NCBI RefSeq assembly: GCF_023015905.1
Contig: NZ_JALKBD010000024.1
Location: 18,999 to 82,998 of the forward strand
Source: Arenibacter sp. F20364
GTDB taxonomy: Bacteria; Bacteroidota; Bacteroidia; Flavobacteriales; Flavobacteriaceae
Length of the DNA stretch: 64,000 bases
Direction of reading: 5' to 3'
A program made the position numbers and the translations under genes. Below are positions 32,912-42,997 of this stretch, piece by piece. The stretch's first letter is position 1, and the number at the start of each line of letters is the position of its first letter. The notes beneath the pieces are model-generated. The model was not told the origin of the DNA, made no database searches, and was given only the letters and a program-made list of their open reading frames with translations.

Positions 32912-35900
32912 ATGAAGCTGAGAAAACAAGGAATGTACCTACCGGAGTTTGAACATGACAACTGTGGCGCCGGATTTATATGTAGTTTGAAAGGAAAAAA
33001 GTCGAATGATATAATTCATAAGGCTTTAGAGATATTGGAAAAACTGGAGCACAGAGGAGCTGTAAGTTCTGATGGAAAAACAGGTGATGGTGCTGGAATT
33101 CTAATAGATATCCCACATGATTTTTTTCAGGACGTTTGCAACTTTGAACTACCTGAACCTGGCAGTTATGCCGTAGGTAATGTCTTTTTGCCCCAAAAAG
33201 AAAACCAACGGGACTACTGTATCGATGTTTTTGAATCCAACATTAAAAAACAAGGGCTAAAATTATTGGGATGGAGAGATGTTCCCGTGAACAAATCCAT
33301 ACCTGGACGAATAGCCACGGAGACCGAGCCTTTCGTTAAACAAATATTTGTTGCACGTGAGAACGACGAACAAGATTTCTTCCACTTTAATTTAAAATTA
33401 TTTATAGCCAGAAAGGTTACTGAACATACTGTAAATGCTTCCAAATTGTCGGAAAGCAAATTTTTCTATGTACCCAGTCTTTCCACCAAAATTATAATCT
33501 TCAAAGGGCTATTGATGCCGGAAGATATTAGCCTATACTATAAAGACCTTATGGACCCAAGGGTAGTAACACGATTGGCCCTTGTTCATCAACGTTTTTC
33601 AACCAACACTTTCCCAACTTGGGATTTGGCACAGCCTTTCCGTTATATGTGTCACAATGGGGAAATAAACACTCTTAGAGGCAATGTCTCAAGAATGCGT
33701 TCCAGGGAAGAATTAATGAAAAGCGATTGGTTTGGGGACGAAATCAAAAATATTATCCCGATCATATTACCTGGAAAATCGGATTCCGCCACCATGGACA
33801 TGGTTGTTGAACTATTGTTAATGACAGGAAGATCTCTCCCTGAGGTAATGATGATATTGGTACCTGAGGCCTGGGAAAAAAATGAGGAGATGTCCGAAGC
33901 TAAAAAAGCATTTTATGAGTACCACTCCTGTTTAATGGAGCCATGGGACGGACCTGCTTCCATTCCCTTCACCGATGGAAACTACATAGGTGCCGTATTG
34001 GACAGAAATGGATTACGCCCATCGCGATATTCAGTGACCAAGGACGGTTATGTAATTATGTCTTCCGAAGTTGGGGTTGTGGACCTTGAGCCGGAAAATA
34101 TTGAAATGCACGGAAGATTGGAGCCGGGAAAAATGTTCTTGGTAAACATGGAAGAAGGACGCATAGTTAATGATGAGGAAATTAAGGAAGCAATTGCCGT
34201 TAAGTATCCCTATCAAAAATGGCTGAACAAGAATTTGGTTCACCTTAAGGATATCCCTTACAACGACTGCCCACTATTCCTAAATGAGGCTTCGGTACAA
34301 AAGAGAAAAGCGGTTTTTGGATACACTTTGGAAGATATAAATACCATTATACTTCCTATGGGAAAAACGGCCAAAGAACCACTTGGATCAATGGGATCGG
34401 ACACTCCTATCGCTATTTTATCCGATCGACCACAACTAATATACAATTACTTTAAGCAATTGTTCGCACAGGTTACCAACCCGCCATTGGATGGTATTCG
34501 CGAAGAGCTTATTACAGATATCAGCCTAACCTTGGGCAGCGATCACAATATTTTTGAATTTTCTGAACTTCATTGTAGAAAATTAAAGATTAAAAATCCC
34601 GTTATATCCAAGGAGGATTTGGATAAAATAAAAAACTACGATGCAAGTCCAGACTATAAGGTAGTTTCCATTCCCATGCTTTACGACATTGAAAAGGGGC
34701 ATAATGGCCTTGAAGATGCCTTGGAGTCGATTTTGCACCAAGCCGAACAAGCTATTGATGAGGGCGCCAATATCATTATACTATCGGATAGAAACGTAAG
34801 TAAGGAAAAAGCCCCTATCCCAGCTTTATTGGCATGTTCATACGTTAATAGTGGACTACAAAGGTTGGGGAAACGCTCCAAACTAAGTGTAATTATTGAA
34901 TCCGCGGAACCCAGGGAAGTGCATCACTTTGCCCTCCTATTTGGATTTGGTGCCAGCGCAATAAACCCTTATTTGGTAAACGAAATTATAGCGGAACAAA
35001 TTGAAGAACAAGATATTACCCAATATTCTTTTGAAGAAGCCATTGGCAACTACAATAAAGCGGTCGGCAAGGGCATACTTAAGGTAATGAACAAAATTGG
35101 AATCTCTACCCTTAATTCGTATAGAGGGTCCCAATTGTTCGAATGTATTGGAATAAACACCAAGGCAGTAGACAAATACTTCCCTAATACACCCACTAGA
35201 ATTCAAGGCATAGGGCTTTATGAAATAGAGAAGGAAATTGCAAAGCGCCATCACAAAGCATACACCGATAAAGATATAGCCGCAAATTTAGATTTGGAAA
35301 TCGGTGGACAATATCGCTGGAGAAGGGATGGTGAAAAGCATCTTTTCAATCCATTAAGTATTGCCAAACTTCAAAAATCGGTAAGAAACAACGAACCGGA
35401 ATCCTATAAGGAGTTTGCACAAATGGTGAACGAGCAGTCCAAAGATTTAATGACCATTCGCGGTCTTTTTGAATTCTCAAATTACGACCCTATTCCTTTG
35501 GAGGAGGTTGAACCTTGGACAGAAATAGTAAAACGCTTTAAAACTGGCGCAATGTCCTATGGTTCCATCAGTAAGGAGGCCCATGAAAATTTGGCCATCG
35601 CCATGAATAGGATTGGCGGAAAAAGTAATTCAGGTGAAGGTGGCGAGGATGCTGAACGCTTTTACAAGAACCAAACTGGGGATTGGAAAAACAGTGCCAT
35701 AAAACAAGTCGCTTCCGGAAGATTTGGGGTTACCTCCAATTATTTGACAAGCGCCAAAGAAATCCAGATTAAAATGGCCCAAGGTGCCAAACCAGGTGAA
35801 GGAGGGCAATTACCTGGTCCAAAAGTAAATCCGTCCATTGCCAAAACAAGAAACTCCACTCCTTATGTTGGATTAATTTCACCTCCACCGCATCATGATA

Positions 35901-37420
35901 TATACTCTATTGAGGATTTATCACAGTTGATTTTCGATTTAAAATCCGCCAATCGCGACGCTAGGATCAACGTCAAATTGGTTTCTGAGGTCGGTGTTGG
36001 TACGGTAGCCGCAGGTGTCTCCAAGGCCAAAGCGGACGTTATTTTGATATCCGGCCATGATGGCGGTACCGGGGCATCTCCATTAACATCATTAAAGCAT
36101 GCCGGACTTCCATGGGAATTGGGAATTGCCGAAGCGCAACAAACCTTGGTTCTAAACGACTTAAGGAACAGGATCGTATTGGAATGTGATGGTCAGTTAA
36201 AAACTGGACGCGATGTAGCAGTAGCTTGTTTACTGGGAGCAGAAGAGTTTGGATTTGCAACTGCCCCCCTTGTAGCATCAGGATGTATCATGATGCGAGT
36301 ATGCCATCTAAATACGTGCCCGGTAGGGATTGCGACGCAAAATCCTGAACTGCGTAAGAAGTTTGAAGGCAAACCAGAGCACGTTGTAAACTATATGTAC
36401 TTTGTAGCCCAGGAACTAAGGGAAATAATGGCCCAATTAGGGTTTAGGACCATTGATGAAATGGTAGGACAGGTACAGAAATTGGACCGTAAAAAAGCCT
36501 TGGAACATTACAAAGCCGCAGGAATAGACCTTACGCCAATTCTATATCAAGTTGACGTACCAAAAGGAACCAAATTCTACAATACCCAAAAGCAGCAACA
36601 CGATGTTGACAAGTCTATTGAGTTTGAAATTTTGGAAAAAGCGCATCCCGCATTGTTCAGAAAAGAAAAAATTTCTTTAGATTTCCCAATACATAATACG
36701 GACAGGGCCGTTGGAGCTATTACCAGTAATGAAATTTCAAAGATTTATGGTGTTGAAGGCCTACCCGAAAACACACTAAAACTTAATTTCACCGGTTCTG
36801 CAGGGCAAAGTTTTGGTGCCTTTGCAACCAAAGGCCTTACAATGATCGTCAATGGAAACACCAACGATTATCTAGGAAAGGGATTGTCCGGAGCAAAGCT
36901 CATTATAAAAGTACCGTATAAGTCAACCTTAAAACCAGAGGACAACGTAATAACCGGAAATGTTACGCTTTATGGCGCAACATCGGGCGAAGCCTATATA
37001 AATGGAAAAGCCGGAGAACGTTTTTGCGTAAGAAATTCGGGAGCACAGGCTGTTGTAGAAGGTATTGGAGATCATGGTTGTGAGTATATGACCGGTGGTA
37101 CTGCAGTTATCCTTGGAGAAGTAGGAAGAAACTTTGGGGCCGGAATGAGCGGTGGTATTGCGTACATCTTTGATGAAAAAAATACCTTCAGGAAAAACTG
37201 TAATACTGAAACCCTAAACCTATTAAAAGTAGAGGACGATAATGATATTGCAGAATTAAAAGGCCTAATAGAAAATCACTATAATGCCACCCTTAGTCCT
37301 ATAGCACAAAGGATTTTGGAAAAATGGGAAGAGTGCCTACCAAAGTTCATCAGGGTTTTCCCTGAAGAATACAAACAGGCATTGATACGTTTAGAAAAAG
37401 AAAAATTAGAAACGATATAA
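32912..37420 (+). CDS. gltB: glutamate synthase, large subunit
   Basis: A 1502-residue flavoprotein that makes glutamate from glutamine and 2-oxoglutarate with GltD. The N-terminal Ntn amidotransferase begins after a short propeptide at C18 (HDNCGAGFICSLKG), with HRGAVSSDGKTGDGAGIL following. The synthase domain has the FMN barrel (PGEGGQLPGPKVNPSIAKTR), the 3Fe-4S cysteines in CIMMRVCHLNTCPVGIATQ, and the C-terminal Gly-rich beta-helix (TGNVTLYGATSGEAYINGKAGERFCVRNSGAQAVVEG region). It is complete and 7 bases before gltD. Confidence 0.97.
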   Translation: MKLRKQGMYLPEFEHDNCGAGFICSLKGKKSNDIIHKALEILEKLEHRGAVSSDGKTGDGAGILIDIPHDFFQDVCNFELPEPGSYAVGNVFLPQKENQRDYCIDVFESNIKKQGLKLLGWRDVPVNKSIPGRIATETEPFVKQIFVARENDEQDFFHFNLKLFIARKVTEHTVNASKLSESKFFYVPSLSTKIIIFKGLLMPEDISLYYKDLMDPRVVTRLALVHQRFSTNTFPTWDLAQPFRYMCHNGEINTLRGNVSRMRSREELMKSDWFGDEIKNIIPIILPGKSDSATMDMVVELLLMTGRSLPEVMMILVPEAWEKNEEMSEAKKAFYEYHSCLMEPWDGPASIPFTDGNYIGAVLDRNGLRPSRYSVTKDGYVIMSSEVGVVDLEPENIEMHGRLEPGKMFLVNMEEGRIVNDEEIKEAIAVKYPYQKWLNKNLVHLKDIPYNDCPLFLNEASVQKRKAVFGYTLEDINTIILPMGKTAKEPLGSMGSDTPIAILSDRPQLIYNYFKQLFAQVTNPPLDGIREELITDISLTLGSDHNIFEFSELHCRKLKIKNPVISKEDLDKIKNYDASPDYKVVSIPMLYDIEKGHNGLEDALESILHQAEQAIDEGANIIILSDRNVSKEKAPIPALLACSYVNSGLQRLGKRSKLSVIIESAEPREVHHFALLFGFGASAINPYLVNEIIAEQIEEQDITQYSFEEAIGNYNKAVGKGILKVMNKIGISTLNSYRGSQLFECIGINTKAVDKYFPNTPTRIQGIGLYEIEKEIAKRHHKAYTDKDIAANLDLEIGGQYRWRRDGEKHLFNPLSIAKLQKSVRNNEPESYKEFAQMVNEQSKDLMTIRGLFEFSNYDPIPLEEVEPWTEIVKRFKTGAMSYGSISKEAHENLAIAMNRIGGKSNSGEGGEDAERFYKNQTGDWKNSAIKQVASGRFGVTSNYLTSAKEIQIKMAQGAKPGEGGQLPGPKVNPSIAKTRNSTPYVGLISPPPHHDIYSIEDLSQLIFDLKSANRDARINVKLVSEVGVGTVAAGVSKAKADVILISGHDGGTGASPLTSLKHAGLPWELGIAEAQQTLVLNDLRNRIVLECDGQLKTGRDVAVACLLGAEEFGFATAPLVASGCIMMRVCHLNTCPVGIATQNPELRKKFEGKPEHVVNYMYFVAQELREIMAQLGFRTIDEMVGQVQKLDRKKALEHYKAAGIDLTPILYQVDVPKGTKFYNTQKQQHDVDKSIEFEILEKAHPALFRKEKISLDFPIHNTDRAVGAITSNEISKIYGVEGLPENTLKLNFTGSAGQSFGAFATKGLTMIVNGNTNDYLGKGLSGAKLIIKVPYKSTLKPEDNVITGNVTLYGATSGEAYINGKAGERFCVRNSGAQAVVEGIGDHGCEYMTGGTAVILGEVGRNFGAGMSGGIAYIFDEKNTFRKNCNTETLNLLKVEDDNDIAELKGLIENHYNATLSPIAQRILEKWEECLPKFIRVFPEEYKQALIRLEKEKLETI

Positions 37421-37427
37421 TCGAAAT

Positions 37428-38894
37428 ATGGGAAAGATAACAGGATTTTTGGAATTCGATAGAAAGGTGGAAGCATACGCCCCTGTAGAGGATAGAATAA
37501 AAAACTATAAGGAGTTTACGGTCCCCATGAAAGAAAAGGAGCTTAGGGATCAAGGTGCCAGATGTATGGACTGTGGTATTCCATTTTGTCATAGTGGGTG
37601 TCCGTTAGGGAATTTAATACCCGATTTCAACGACGCAGTTTACCTTGGCAAATGGGAAAAAGCTGCAGAAATTTTACATGCCACCAACAACTTCCCGGAA
37701 TTCACCGGAAGATTATGTCCCGCTCCCTGTGAGGAGGCTTGCGTTTTGGGCATTAATGAAGATCCGGTAACTATTGAGAACATAGAAAAGAACATCGTTG
37801 AAACGGCTTTCAAAAATGGCTGGGTAGTAGCAGAACCACCCACTAGCAGAACCGGAAAAACGGTTGCGGTTATAGGATCGGGACCTGCCGGACTTGCAGC
37901 CGCTCAGCAGCTCAACAGAGCCGGACACTTGGTCACCCTTTATGAAAGGGATGAAAAAGTTGGAGGTCTTCTACGATATGGTATTCCTGATTTTAAGATG
38001 GAAAAAAATATCATTGATAGAAGGGTGAAAATTTTAGAAGAAGAAGGTATTATATTTAAGACCGGTGTTCATGTGGGCGTTGATGTATTGGCTACGGAAC
38101 TTCAAGATCAATTTGATGCCATTGTTCTGTCCGGTGGTGCCACTGTGAGAAGAGGATTGCCCATTGAAGGAGCTGACCTAAACGGAGTGGTACAGGCCAT
38201 GGATTTCTTAAAACAAAACAACAAGCGCGTAGACGGCATTAAAGATCTGGGCAAAGAAATAAAGGCTACGGATAAGAATGTAGTGGTTATTGGTGGAGGA
38301 GATACTGGATCTGATTGTATAGGAACCTCCATAAGACATGGAGCAAAATCCGTATCCAACTTTGAAATATTAGGAAAACCTCCTGTAGGACGTCCGGAGG
38401 ATCAACCTTGGCCATTTTGGCCAATGCGTTTGAGAACCAGTTCCTCTCACAAAGAAGGTGTAGAGCGATTTTTCAGCATTTCCACCAAAAAATTCCTTGG
38501 TGATAAAAATGGTAATTTAAAAGGACTGATTACTTCTGAAGTAGAGTGGATTACACAACCAGGGCAACGACCAATTCTTAAGGAAGTTCCTGGCACGGAA
38601 AAGGAATGGAAATGCGAATTGGCACTTTTGGCCATGGGTTTTACCGGTTCGGAAATGACTATTGCCGAGCAATTGGGGCTTGAAGCAGATCCACGTACCA
38701 ACATTAAAGCTAGTGAAGCAGATTATAAGACCAACGTTCCCGGTGTTTTTGTTGCCGGTGACCAAAGAAGAGGACAATCCTTAATAGTTTGGGCCATTTC
38801 CGAAGGTAGACAAGCGGCTTATCATGTAGATACATACCTCATGGGAACATCCTATTTACCGTTAAAAGGAGAGGGAGACCTACCAAGGGTTTAA
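37428..38894 (+). CDS. gltD: glutamate synthase, small subunit
   Basis: A 488-residue partner of GltB that takes electrons from NADPH. N-terminal cysteine motifs for two 4Fe-4S clusters (CMDCGIPFCHSGCPLGN and CPAPCEEACVLGI) precede the FAD motif AVIGSGPAGLAAAQ and the NADPH motif VVIGGGDTGSDCIG. The C-terminus holds GVFVAGDQRRGQSLIVWAISEGRQAA. It ends in a strong terminator at 38927-38959, so gltBD forms a two-gene operon. Confidence 0.97.
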   Translation: MGKITGFLEFDRKVEAYAPVEDRIKNYKEFTVPMKEKELRDQGARCMDCGIPFCHSGCPLGNLIPDFNDAVYLGKWEKAAEILHATNNFPEFTGRLCPAPCEEACVLGINEDPVTIENIEKNIVETAFKNGWVVAEPPTSRTGKTVAVIGSGPAGLAAAQQLNRAGHLVTLYERDEKVGGLLRYGIPDFKMEKNIIDRRVKILEEEGIIFKTGVHVGVDVLATELQDQFDAIVLSGGATVRRGLPIEGADLNGVVQAMDFLKQNNKRVDGIKDLGKEIKATDKNVVVIGGGDTGSDCIGTSIRHGAKSVSNFEILGKPPVGRPEDQPWPFWPMRLRTSSSHKEGVERFFSISTKKFLGDKNGNLKGLITSEVEWITQPGQRPILKEVPGTEKEWKCELALLAMGFTGSEMTIAEQLGLEADPRTNIKASEADYKTNVPGVFVAGDQRRGQSLIVWAISEGRQAAYHVDTYLMGTSYLPLKGEGDLPRV

Positions 38895-38926
38895 TATATT
38901 TACCGAATATCGGAATAGATCAAGAA

Positions 38927-38959
38927 AATCCAACCCAATAAATGGGTTGGATTTTTTTT
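38927..38959 (+). terminator. rho-independent terminator of gltBD
   Basis: A perfect 11-base stem, AATCCAACCCA with TGGGTTGGATT and a 5-base loop, followed by eight T, 33 bases after the gltD stop. Confidence 0.9.
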
Positions 38960-39042
38960 GGCCAAGTCAAAAGTTAAGACAAAACATTGCCCAAACATTT
39001 CAAAAATATCTAAAGTGATAAAGACAATTTGCCTTGATCAAA

Positions 39043-40437
39043 CTAGGAAGCCTCTTCTCCTATGTTGATCTCCAAATCGGGACGCTTTGCCTTGAGGTTT
39101 TCTACTTTTTCCTTGGTAACCTCGGTATTCCATAAGTAAATTCGACTTAATTTATGTAGCACTTCCAAACCTTCTAGACCATTATCCCCTATTCGCGTAC
39201 CATACAGGTTTAAGGCTTCCAAATTTTGAAGTTTCGCCAAAAAGGATAGCCCGTCATTGGTAATAGGGTTAGAATGAATATTTAATCTAACCATGTTTTC
39301 GAACTGTCCAATAGTTTTAAGATCTTCATCCCTTAGGTTTAGGTTACTCAAATTTAAATACACAATTTGATCCTTTAAAGGCAACAGCTCAACCACATTT
39401 ACACTTTCCTTTGTTTTATTTGGTAAAAAGCTGACATCCAATAAATAACTCCCTTCACTTATTGTCCTTATAACAAAACCCTTGGCATTCAAGGAAGCCA
39501 CAATCAAAGAATCGGCCGGTTCCACTTTCCTTGCCAAAGAATTCCCCCCATGCCCTTCCAATCCAAGAACCTTGTTCGCTGCCGACAAATAATCGCCCTC
39601 GATTTGAAAATCACCCATTTGCCCCTTTTCCGGAGCACCGCTCATTATCCATAATTCCAATAATTTTATCTGCTCCCCGGAAAGTGGTTTTTTGCCATCT
39701 GGCGGCATAAAATCATCGTGATGCTCCGGAAGGCTTACCCTTCTATAAAGTTCACTTCCTTTCAAATCCCCTATAACAACACCTTGTCCGTTCTCCCCAC
39801 CTTTTATAATGCGGTCATAAGAGGAAAGAACCAGATCACCTTTAGTCTTTCCTGGGTTATGACAACTTACGCAATAGTCCGAAAGCATTGGGGAAACAAC
39901 ATCCAGAAATATATCGGCAGAATCCAAGACTGTAACAGGGGGTCTTTTTTCGGGCTTAGGTGGAAGTCCCACCAACTTTCGCAACGGATCAGGGGAGTAC
40001 TGTGTAAGATAGGAAGCACCATGGGTTAAATTACCCCCCATATGACCGGTATATCCCAGTCCTACTAATAGAAATACCATAAGTCCGGACTGTAGCACCA
40101 CAATCCGTTTTGTTTTTTCCCATACCATAAAAACAAAGGCCAATACGGCAAAAACCGCCAGTGCCACCCCCATCCACTGATGGGAACTTAAGGCCTCCGC
40201 GTCATAGCCCCCCTGAAAGGAAAGCATATAACCAAATACGCATGACAAAATAGCGCTAGCTGCTCCTGCACCCATCAAGAAAGGCACCGCTCCCTTCAAT
40301 TGTGAAAACTTCTTTTTTTTGGCCAGAAAATACATAGAAATACCAACCAAAATAATCCCAATGGGAAGATGGACTATTAAGGGATGAAACCTTCCTATAA
40401 AAATAACCCAATCCGATACTTCTGTAATCTGATCCAT
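39043..40437 (-). CDS. membrane cytochrome c/LRR protein (DUF2231-like, PSCyt1-like)
   Basis: A 464-residue protein. The N-terminal 135 residues hold four hydrophobic helices (HPLIVHLPIGIILVGISMYF starts the first), resembling DUF2231. A planctomycete-type cytochrome c domain follows, with one haem site CVSCH (C189-H193) and DDFMPPDGKKPLSGEQIKLLELWI. The C-terminus is a short leucine-rich repeat (LNIHSNPITNDGLSFLAKLQNLEALNLYGTRIGDNGL). It is the last gene of a four-gene set with 2-base spacing. Electron transfer at the membrane is plausible; the exact role is unknown. Confidence 0.8.
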   Translation of the reverse strand: MDQITEVSDWVIFIGRFHPLIVHLPIGIILVGISMYFLAKKKKFSQLKGAVPFLMGAGAASAILSCVFGYMLSFQGGYDAEALSSHQWMGVALAVFAVLAFVFMVWEKTKRIVVLQSGLMVFLLVGLGYTGHMGGNLTHGASYLTQYSPDPLRKLVGLPPKPEKRPPVTVLDSADIFLDVVSPMLSDYCVSCHNPGKTKGDLVLSSYDRIIKGGENGQGVVIGDLKGSELYRRVSLPEHHDDFMPPDGKKPLSGEQIKLLELWIMSGAPEKGQMGDFQIEGDYLSAANKVLGLEGHGGNSLARKVEPADSLIVASLNAKGFVIRTISEGSYLLDVSFLPNKTKESVNVVELLPLKDQIVYLNLSNLNLRDEDLKTIGQFENMVRLNIHSNPITNDGLSFLAKLQNLEALNLYGTRIGDNGLEGLEVLHKLSRIYLWNTEVTKEKVENLKAKRPDLEINIGEEAS

Positions 40438-40439
40438 AA

Positions 40440-41516
40440 TTAAATCCTATGTAATTTATAAGGGTAAACTCCATTGGCATTCCATTGACAGACATATAAA
40501 TTTTTATCCCCATCCACACAAACGTCATGACAGTTCTTGAATACCGTTTGATCTTGCAACATCAACTTAAGTTTTCCATTTTTATATTTCGGTTTGGTCC
40601 CGCCTGGATTGGACACTACCTTGTTTTCCCTATCCAAAATAGTAACAAACCCTTTGTTTAAGGCCAAATTATAGTTCCCCTTTTCCATTCCGAAACAGAC
40701 CCCTGAGTAAATATTATTCCCATCTATGACAGGCCTACTTACAAAGGCGCCTGGCAAATAAAATGTTTCTAAATATTTTCCGTCCAGACTAAATCTCTTA
40801 AAGGAATTTTTTATTCGGGCAGTACACAACAAGCTTGGGTTATTGGGATCTCTGGTATCCAAGGTCACCCCATGCACTTGCTTAAACTTATCCGGCTGTA
40901 AAAAACTATCACCTCCAAATTTTCTGATAAATTCACCCTCTGAGTTATACTGCAAAATATATTGTGAACCATATCCGTCCGCAACATAAATATCCCCATT
41001 GGGACCAATAGCGGTTTCTGTAGGCCTAAAGAACATCTTCCCATCATATTCCCCTATTTTATCTGGAGCATCCAGTTCAAAAACAACATCGCCCTCAAGT
41101 GTACTTTTTAATACCCTTCCACTCCTTGGATCGGTAATATAAAGGTATTCTTCCCCACCTGCCCCATGAATGGTCAGGCCGTGTGCACTGGACAAATTCA
41201 ATGTCCAACTCCCCAACAACTTCCCAGATCTATCATAAATCAATACATTATTCTTAGGGTGATCAGTCAACATAAAAAGTCTCCCCTTTCTGTCCATGAC
41301 CATTTCATGACAGTTATTTACAGGGAAGGCCTTGGGATCCAAATTGCCCCATTGGGTTTCCACTTTATATCTAAAATCGCCATGTCCCAAAATTTGTTCC
41401 CCAAGTTTGGGTTTTGACGGCAATATATAAAAGGGCACCACTGCTGATGCCAATAACGCACTCCCTCCCATAGAGGACTTTTTGACAAATTTTCTCCGCG
41501 TAATCATCGGGGCCAA
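40440..41516 (-). CDS. secreted NHL/six-bladed beta-propeller protein
   Basis: A 358-residue protein with a twin-arginine-like signal (TRRKFVKKSSMGGSALLASAVV). Repeated blades such as GRLFMLTDHPKNNVLIYDRSGKLLGSW and GDIYVADGYGSQYILQYNSEGEFIRKFGG belong to the NHL-type propeller, and HGVTLDTRD and CHDVCVDGDKNLYVCQWNANGVYPYKL continue it. It has 2 bases to the cytochrome gene on one side and 2 to the DUF1501 gene on the other. Catalysis or binding cannot be assigned; it may act in the same periplasmic process as its partners. Confidence 0.8.
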   Translation of the reverse strand: MAPMITRRKFVKKSSMGGSALLASAVVPFYILPSKPKLGEQILGHGDFRYKVETQWGNLDPKAFPVNNCHEMVMDRKGRLFMLTDHPKNNVLIYDRSGKLLGSWTLNLSSAHGLTIHGAGGEEYLYITDPRSGRVLKSTLEGDVVFELDAPDKIGEYDGKMFFRPTETAIGPNGDIYVADGYGSQYILQYNSEGEFIRKFGGDSFLQPDKFKQVHGVTLDTRDPNNPSLLCTARIKNSFKRFSLDGKYLETFYLPGAFVSRPVIDGNNIYSGVCFGMEKGNYNLALNKGFVTILDRENKVVSNPGGTKPKYKNGKLKLMLQDQTVFKNCHDVCVDGDKNLYVCQWNANGVYPYKLHRI

Positions 41517-41518
41517 TT

Positions 41519-42988
41519 TTATGAAAGAATGTCTTTGACTACATGTCCGTGAACATCTGTTAATCTAAATCTTCTCCCTTGGTGTTTAAAAGTAAGTCGC
41601 TCATGGTCTATCCCCAGTAGATGTAGCAAGGTGGCTTGAAAGTCATGAACATGAACTTCATTCTGTACCACGTTATAGCTAAATTCGTCGGTTTTACCAT
41701 AGACCATACCTGCCTTGACACCTGCCCCGGCCATCCACATTGTAAAACAACCAGGATGATGGTCCCTACCGTAATTATCGGCCGTTAATCTACCTTGGGA
41801 AAAACTGGTCCGGCCAAATTCTCCGCCCCAGACCACCAGGGTATCTTCCAACAAACCTCTTTGTTTTAAATCCTTGATCAGGCCGGCAGTTGCTTGATCG
41901 GTACCTAGTGCCTGTTTTTTTATCCCCCCGGGAAGGCCACCATGTTGATCCCAACCCATATGGTACAATTGTATAAATTTCACATCCCTTTCCGCCAAGC
42001 GTCTAGCTTGCAAACAATTGGCAGCGTATGTACCAGGTATTTTGGCATCTTCCCCGTATAATTTATAAATATGATCGGGCTCCTCCCTGGTGTCGACGGC
42101 ATCAGGAATCGAATTTTGCATCTTATAGGCCATTTCATACTGATTGATTTTGGACTGTATCTCTGGATCCTTCCAAACATCAAATTGATGGTTATTCAAT
42201 TGTGAAACGTAATCCAAAGCCCTTCTTCGATCTTCATCATGCACACCGTGGGGGTTGTTCAAATATAGTACCGGATCCTTGCCCGACCTAAATTGTACCC
42301 CTTGGTGATGGGATGGCAAAAAACCATTTCCCCATGCAGCCGAACTCAAAGGTTGGGCACCTCCACCTTTGGACAATAGGACTACAAAATTCGGAAGGTT
42401 TTTATTGTCACTGGCCAATCCGTAACTAAGCCAAGAACCTATGGACGGCCGTCCACTCTGCTGACTACCTGTTTGCAGAAACATTACGGCAGGTTCATGG
42501 TTTATAGCATCGGTACGCATGGAGTTAATAATGCATAGATCATCCACTACTTGGGCGGTATAGGGAAAAATCTCACTAACCCATGCACCCGATTGTCCGT
42601 ATTGCTTAAAGTCGTATATAGATTTAACCAAAGGAAAAGTAGATTGGCTGGAGACCATACCGGAATTACGTTGGGTTCCTTGTACAGATGGAGGTATTTC
42701 TTTCCCGTGCCATTTTGCCAATTCCGGTTTATAATCAAAAGTCTCCAATTGTGAGGGGCCTCCGCTTTGAAACAGATAAATTACCCGTTTTGCCTTGGCC
42801 GGGAAATGCGTGCTGCCCAAAGAGCCGCCCAATAGGTTTTGCGCACCGCCTCCCAAAGGATTATTCCCATATAAGGATGATGGCCCCATTAAGCTGGCAA
42901 GGGCTACAGAGCCGAACCCAAGTGCCGATTTCTTTAAAAATCCCCTACGGGTCTCCATAAATTCCATGTGCTTTTTAAAATCTTCCAT
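41519..42988 (-). CDS. DUF1501 family protein with Tat-type signal
   Basis: A 489-residue protein related to the sulfatase/alkaline phosphatase fold. The signal is TRRGFLKKSALGFGSVALASLM. Family landmarks are KAKRVIYLFQSGGPSQLETFDYKPEL, LYHMGWDQHGG, DTLVVWGGEFGRTSFSQG and DHHPGCFTMWMAGAGVKAGM. DUF1501 genes regularly follow DUF1549/DUF1553 genes in Planctomycetes, Verrucomicrobia and some marine Bacteroidota; their reaction is not established. It starts 9 bases after the upstream cytochrome gene. Confidence 0.9.
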   Translation of the reverse strand: MEDFKKHMEFMETRRGFLKKSALGFGSVALASLMGPSSLYGNNPLGGGAQNLLGGSLGSTHFPAKAKRVIYLFQSGGPSQLETFDYKPELAKWHGKEIPPSVQGTQRNSGMVSSQSTFPLVKSIYDFKQYGQSGAWVSEIFPYTAQVVDDLCIINSMRTDAINHEPAVMFLQTGSQQSGRPSIGSWLSYGLASDNKNLPNFVVLLSKGGGAQPLSSAAWGNGFLPSHHQGVQFRSGKDPVLYLNNPHGVHDEDRRRALDYVSQLNNHQFDVWKDPEIQSKINQYEMAYKMQNSIPDAVDTREEPDHIYKLYGEDAKIPGTYAANCLQARRLAERDVKFIQLYHMGWDQHGGLPGGIKKQALGTDQATAGLIKDLKQRGLLEDTLVVWGGEFGRTSFSQGRLTADNYGRDHHPGCFTMWMAGAGVKAGMVYGKTDEFSYNVVQNEVHVHDFQATLLHLLGIDHERLTFKHQGRRFRLTDVHGHVVKDILS

Positions 42989-42997
42989 ATTAAATAT